64,000 nucleotides of DNA, from assembly GCA_031769625.1 (NCBI GenBank), contig JAUIMM010000203.1, positions 434,001-498,000 on the forward strand, written 5' to 3'. The DNA comes from Taudactylus pleione. Its lineage: Eukaryota; Chordata; Amphibia; Anura; Myobatrachidae. The notes under the pieces are model-generated. The model ran no database searches, had not been told where the DNA came from, and saw only the letters and a list, made by a program, of their open reading frames with translations. The translations under genes were made by a program, and so were the position numbers. Below are positions 61,519 through 64,000 of this stretch, piece after piece. Position 1 is the stretch's first letter, and each line of letters starts with the position of its first letter.

Positions 61519-64000
61519 GTTGATTTTGGTGCTTAATTTTGACACAGAACCCTCCAGAAAGATATTTACCCGTATTAAAATTCTGTAAGCCCCGGACCTT
61601 AAAAATCGTGCAAAAATTTTTTTCTTCAAAAATCCCCAAATTCTGCTTAAAACTTTCAGTAAACCTTAAAAAAGATTTGCTGAGGTGACAGAAGTTGATT
61701 TTGGTGCTTAATTTTGACACAGAACCCTCCAGAAAGATATTTACCTGTATGAAAAATTCTGTAAGCCCCGGACCTTAAAAATCGGCCAAAAATTTTTTTC
61801 TTCAAAAATCCCCAAATTCTGCTGAAAACTTTCAATAAACCTTAAAAAAAATTTGCTGCGGGGACAGAAGTTGATTTTGGTGCTTCATTTTGACACAGAA
61901 CCCTCCAGAAAGATATTTACCCGTATGAAAAATTCTGTAAGCCCCGGACCTTAAAAATCGGCCAAAAATTTTTTTCTTCAAAAATCCACAAATTCTGCTT
62001 AAAACTTTCAGTAAACCTTAAAAAAGATTTGCTGCGGTGCCAGAAGATGATTTTGGTGCTTAATTTTGACACAGAACCCTCCAGAAAGATATTTACCCGT
62101 ATGAAAAATTTTGTAAGCCCCGGACCTTAAAAATCGGCCAAAAATTTTTTTCTTAAAAAATCCCTAAATTCTGCTTAAAACTTTCAGTAAACCTTAAAAA
62201 AGATTTGCTGCGGTGACAAAAGTTGATTTTGGTGCTTAATTTTGACACAGAACCCTCCAGAAAGATATTTACCCGTATTAAAAATTCTGTAAGCTCCGGA
62301 CCTTAAAAATAAGCCAAATATTTTTTTCTTCAAAAATCCCTAAATTCTGCTTAAAACTTTCAGTAAACCTTAAAAAAGATTTGCTGCGGTGACAAAAGTT
62401 GATTTTGGTGCTTAATTTTGACACAGAACCCTCCAGAAAGATATTTACCGATATGAAAAATGCTGTAAGCCCCGGACATTAAAAATCAGGCAAAAATTTT
62501 TTTCTTCAAAAATCCCCAAATTCTGCTTAAAACTTTCATTAAATCTTAAAAAAGATTTGCTGCGATGACAAAAGTTGATTTTGGTGCTTAATTTTGACAC
62601 AGAACCCTCCAGAAAGATATTTACCCGTATGAAAAATTCTGTAAGCTCCGGACATTAAAAATCGGCCAAAAAATATTTTCTTCAAAAATCCCCAAATTCT
62701 GCTGAAAACTTTCAATAAACCTTAAAAAAGATTTGCTGCGGTGACAGAACTTGATTTTGGTACATAAATTTGACACAGAACCCTCCAGAAAGATATTTAC
62801 ACGTATTAAAAATTCTGTAAGCCCCGGACCTTAAAAATAAGCCAAATATTTTTTTCTTTAAAAATCCCCAAATTCTGCTTAAAACTTTCAGTAAACCTTA
62901 AAAAAGATTTGCTGCGGTGACAAAAGTTTATTTTGGTGCTTAATTTTGACACAGAACCCTCCAGAAAGATATTTACCCGTATGAAAAATTCTGTAAGCCC
63001 CGGACCTTAAAAATCGGCCCAAAATTTTTTTCTTCAAAAATCCCCAAATTCTGCTTAAAACTTTCATTAAATCTTAAAAAAGATTTGCTGCGGTGACAAA
63101 AGTTGATTTTGGTGTTTAATTTTGACACAGAACCCTCCAGAAAGATATTTACCCGTATTAAAATTCTGTAAGCCCCGGACCTTAAAAATCGTGCAAAAAT
63201 TTTTTTCTTCAAAAATCCCCAAATTCTGCTTAAAACTTTCATTAAATCTTAAAAAAGATTTGCTGCGGTGACAGAAGTTGATTTTGGTGCTTAATTTTGA
63301 CACAGAACCCTCCAGAAAGATATTTACCCGTATTAAAATTCTGTAAGCTCCGGACCTTAAAAATAAGCCAAATATTTTTTTCTTCAAAAATCCCTAAATT
63401 CTGCTTAAAACTTTCAGTAAACCTTAAAAAAGATTTGCTGCGGTGACAAAAGTTGATTTTGGTGCTTAATTTTGACACAGAACCCTCCAGAAAGATATTT
63501 ACCCGTATGAAAAATTCTGTAAGCTCCGGACATTAAAAATCGGCCAAAAAATTTTTTCTTCAAAAATCCCCAAATTCTGCTGAAAACTTTCAATAAACCT
63601 TAAAAAAAATTTGCTGCGGGGACAGAAGTTGATTTTGGTGCTTAATTTTGACACAGAACCCTCCAGAAAGATATTTACCCATATGAAAAATTCTGTAAGA
63701 GCGGGACCTTAAAAATCGGGCAAAATTTTTTTCTTCAAAAATCCCCAAATTCTGCTTAAAACTTTCAGTAAACCTTAAAAAAGATTTGCTGCGGTGACAG
63801 AAGTTGATTTTGGTGCTTAATTTTGACACAGAACCCTCCAGAAAGATATTTACCCGTATTAAAATTCTGTAAGCCCCGGACCTTAAAAATCATGCAAAAA
63901 TTTTTTTCTTCAAAAATCCCCAAATTCTGCTTAAAACTTTCAGTAATCCTTAAAAAAGATTTGCTGAGGTGACAGAAGTTGATTTTGGTGCTTAATTTTG

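Larger units (their letters stand above)
58831..64000. repeat. Satellite array, block C (right of LINE copy 2)
   Basis: The same ~176-bp satellite continues to the window edge, about 29 monomers. The first ~390 bp match the right flank of LINE copy 1 (48649-49040). The next monomer then has CCTGTATGAAAAATT where the copy-1 flank has CCCGAATTAAAATT. The block contains the only inverted satellite segment I found (59752-59824) and an unoccupied equivalent of the LINE insertion site (61512-61518). No genes are seen. Confidence 0.95.

Noticed and set aside
1..64000. rRNA, tRNA or snRNA genes as the tandem unit or LINE target
   Set aside because: The monomer shows no recognisable 5S, tRNA (A and B box) or U-snRNA features, and is AT-rich with long A and T runs.

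Overview
The window is a eukaryotic tandem-repeat (satellite) array that contains two near-identical full-length copies of a non-LTR (LINE) retrotransposon. There are no operons or other prokaryotic gene features. The host is probably a vertebrate, most likely an amphibian. That is an inference from the retrotransposon, whose proteins look like the L1/Tx1 group known best from frogs and fish, and from an apparent CpG-decay pattern in the satellite. The species cannot be named from the sequence alone.

Layout: 1-41456 is satellite (block A); 41457-48648 is LINE copy 1 on the minus strand; 48649-51640 is satellite (block B, 2992 bp, almost exactly 17 monomers); 51641-58830 is LINE copy 2 on the minus strand; 58831-64000 is satellite (block C). 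The satellite monomer is about 176 bp, AT-rich, and head-to-tail throughout except for one small inverted segment near 59.8 kb. I estimate about 280 monomers. They fall into subtypes defined by a few variable positions, and the subtypes recur in the same order at several scales (about 1.6-3.2 kb units and 10-14 kb offsets). This is a higher-order-repeat array, as expected of centromeric or pericentromeric DNA.

Each LINE has a short 5' UTR, ORF1 (nucleic-acid-binding protein with three CCHC zinc knuckles), a 60-nt spacer, ORF2 (apurinic-type endonuclease, reverse transcriptase and C-terminal CCHC) and an AT-rich 3' UTR ending just after AATAAA, with no poly(A) tail. All key catalytic residues I could check are present in both copies. 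Both copies sit at the same satellite position, flanked by the 7-bp duplication GACAGAA. An unoccupied version of the same site, with matching neighbouring monomers, is at 61512-61518.

The main interpretation is one insertion into the satellite followed by a tandem segmental duplication of about 10.18 kb (LINE plus about 17 monomers). The two LINEs and their left flanks differ at similarly low levels and share private satellite variants. The array has therefore begun to amplify a retrotransposon as part of a higher-order repeat. Whether this LINE lineage targets the satellite specifically is an open question.
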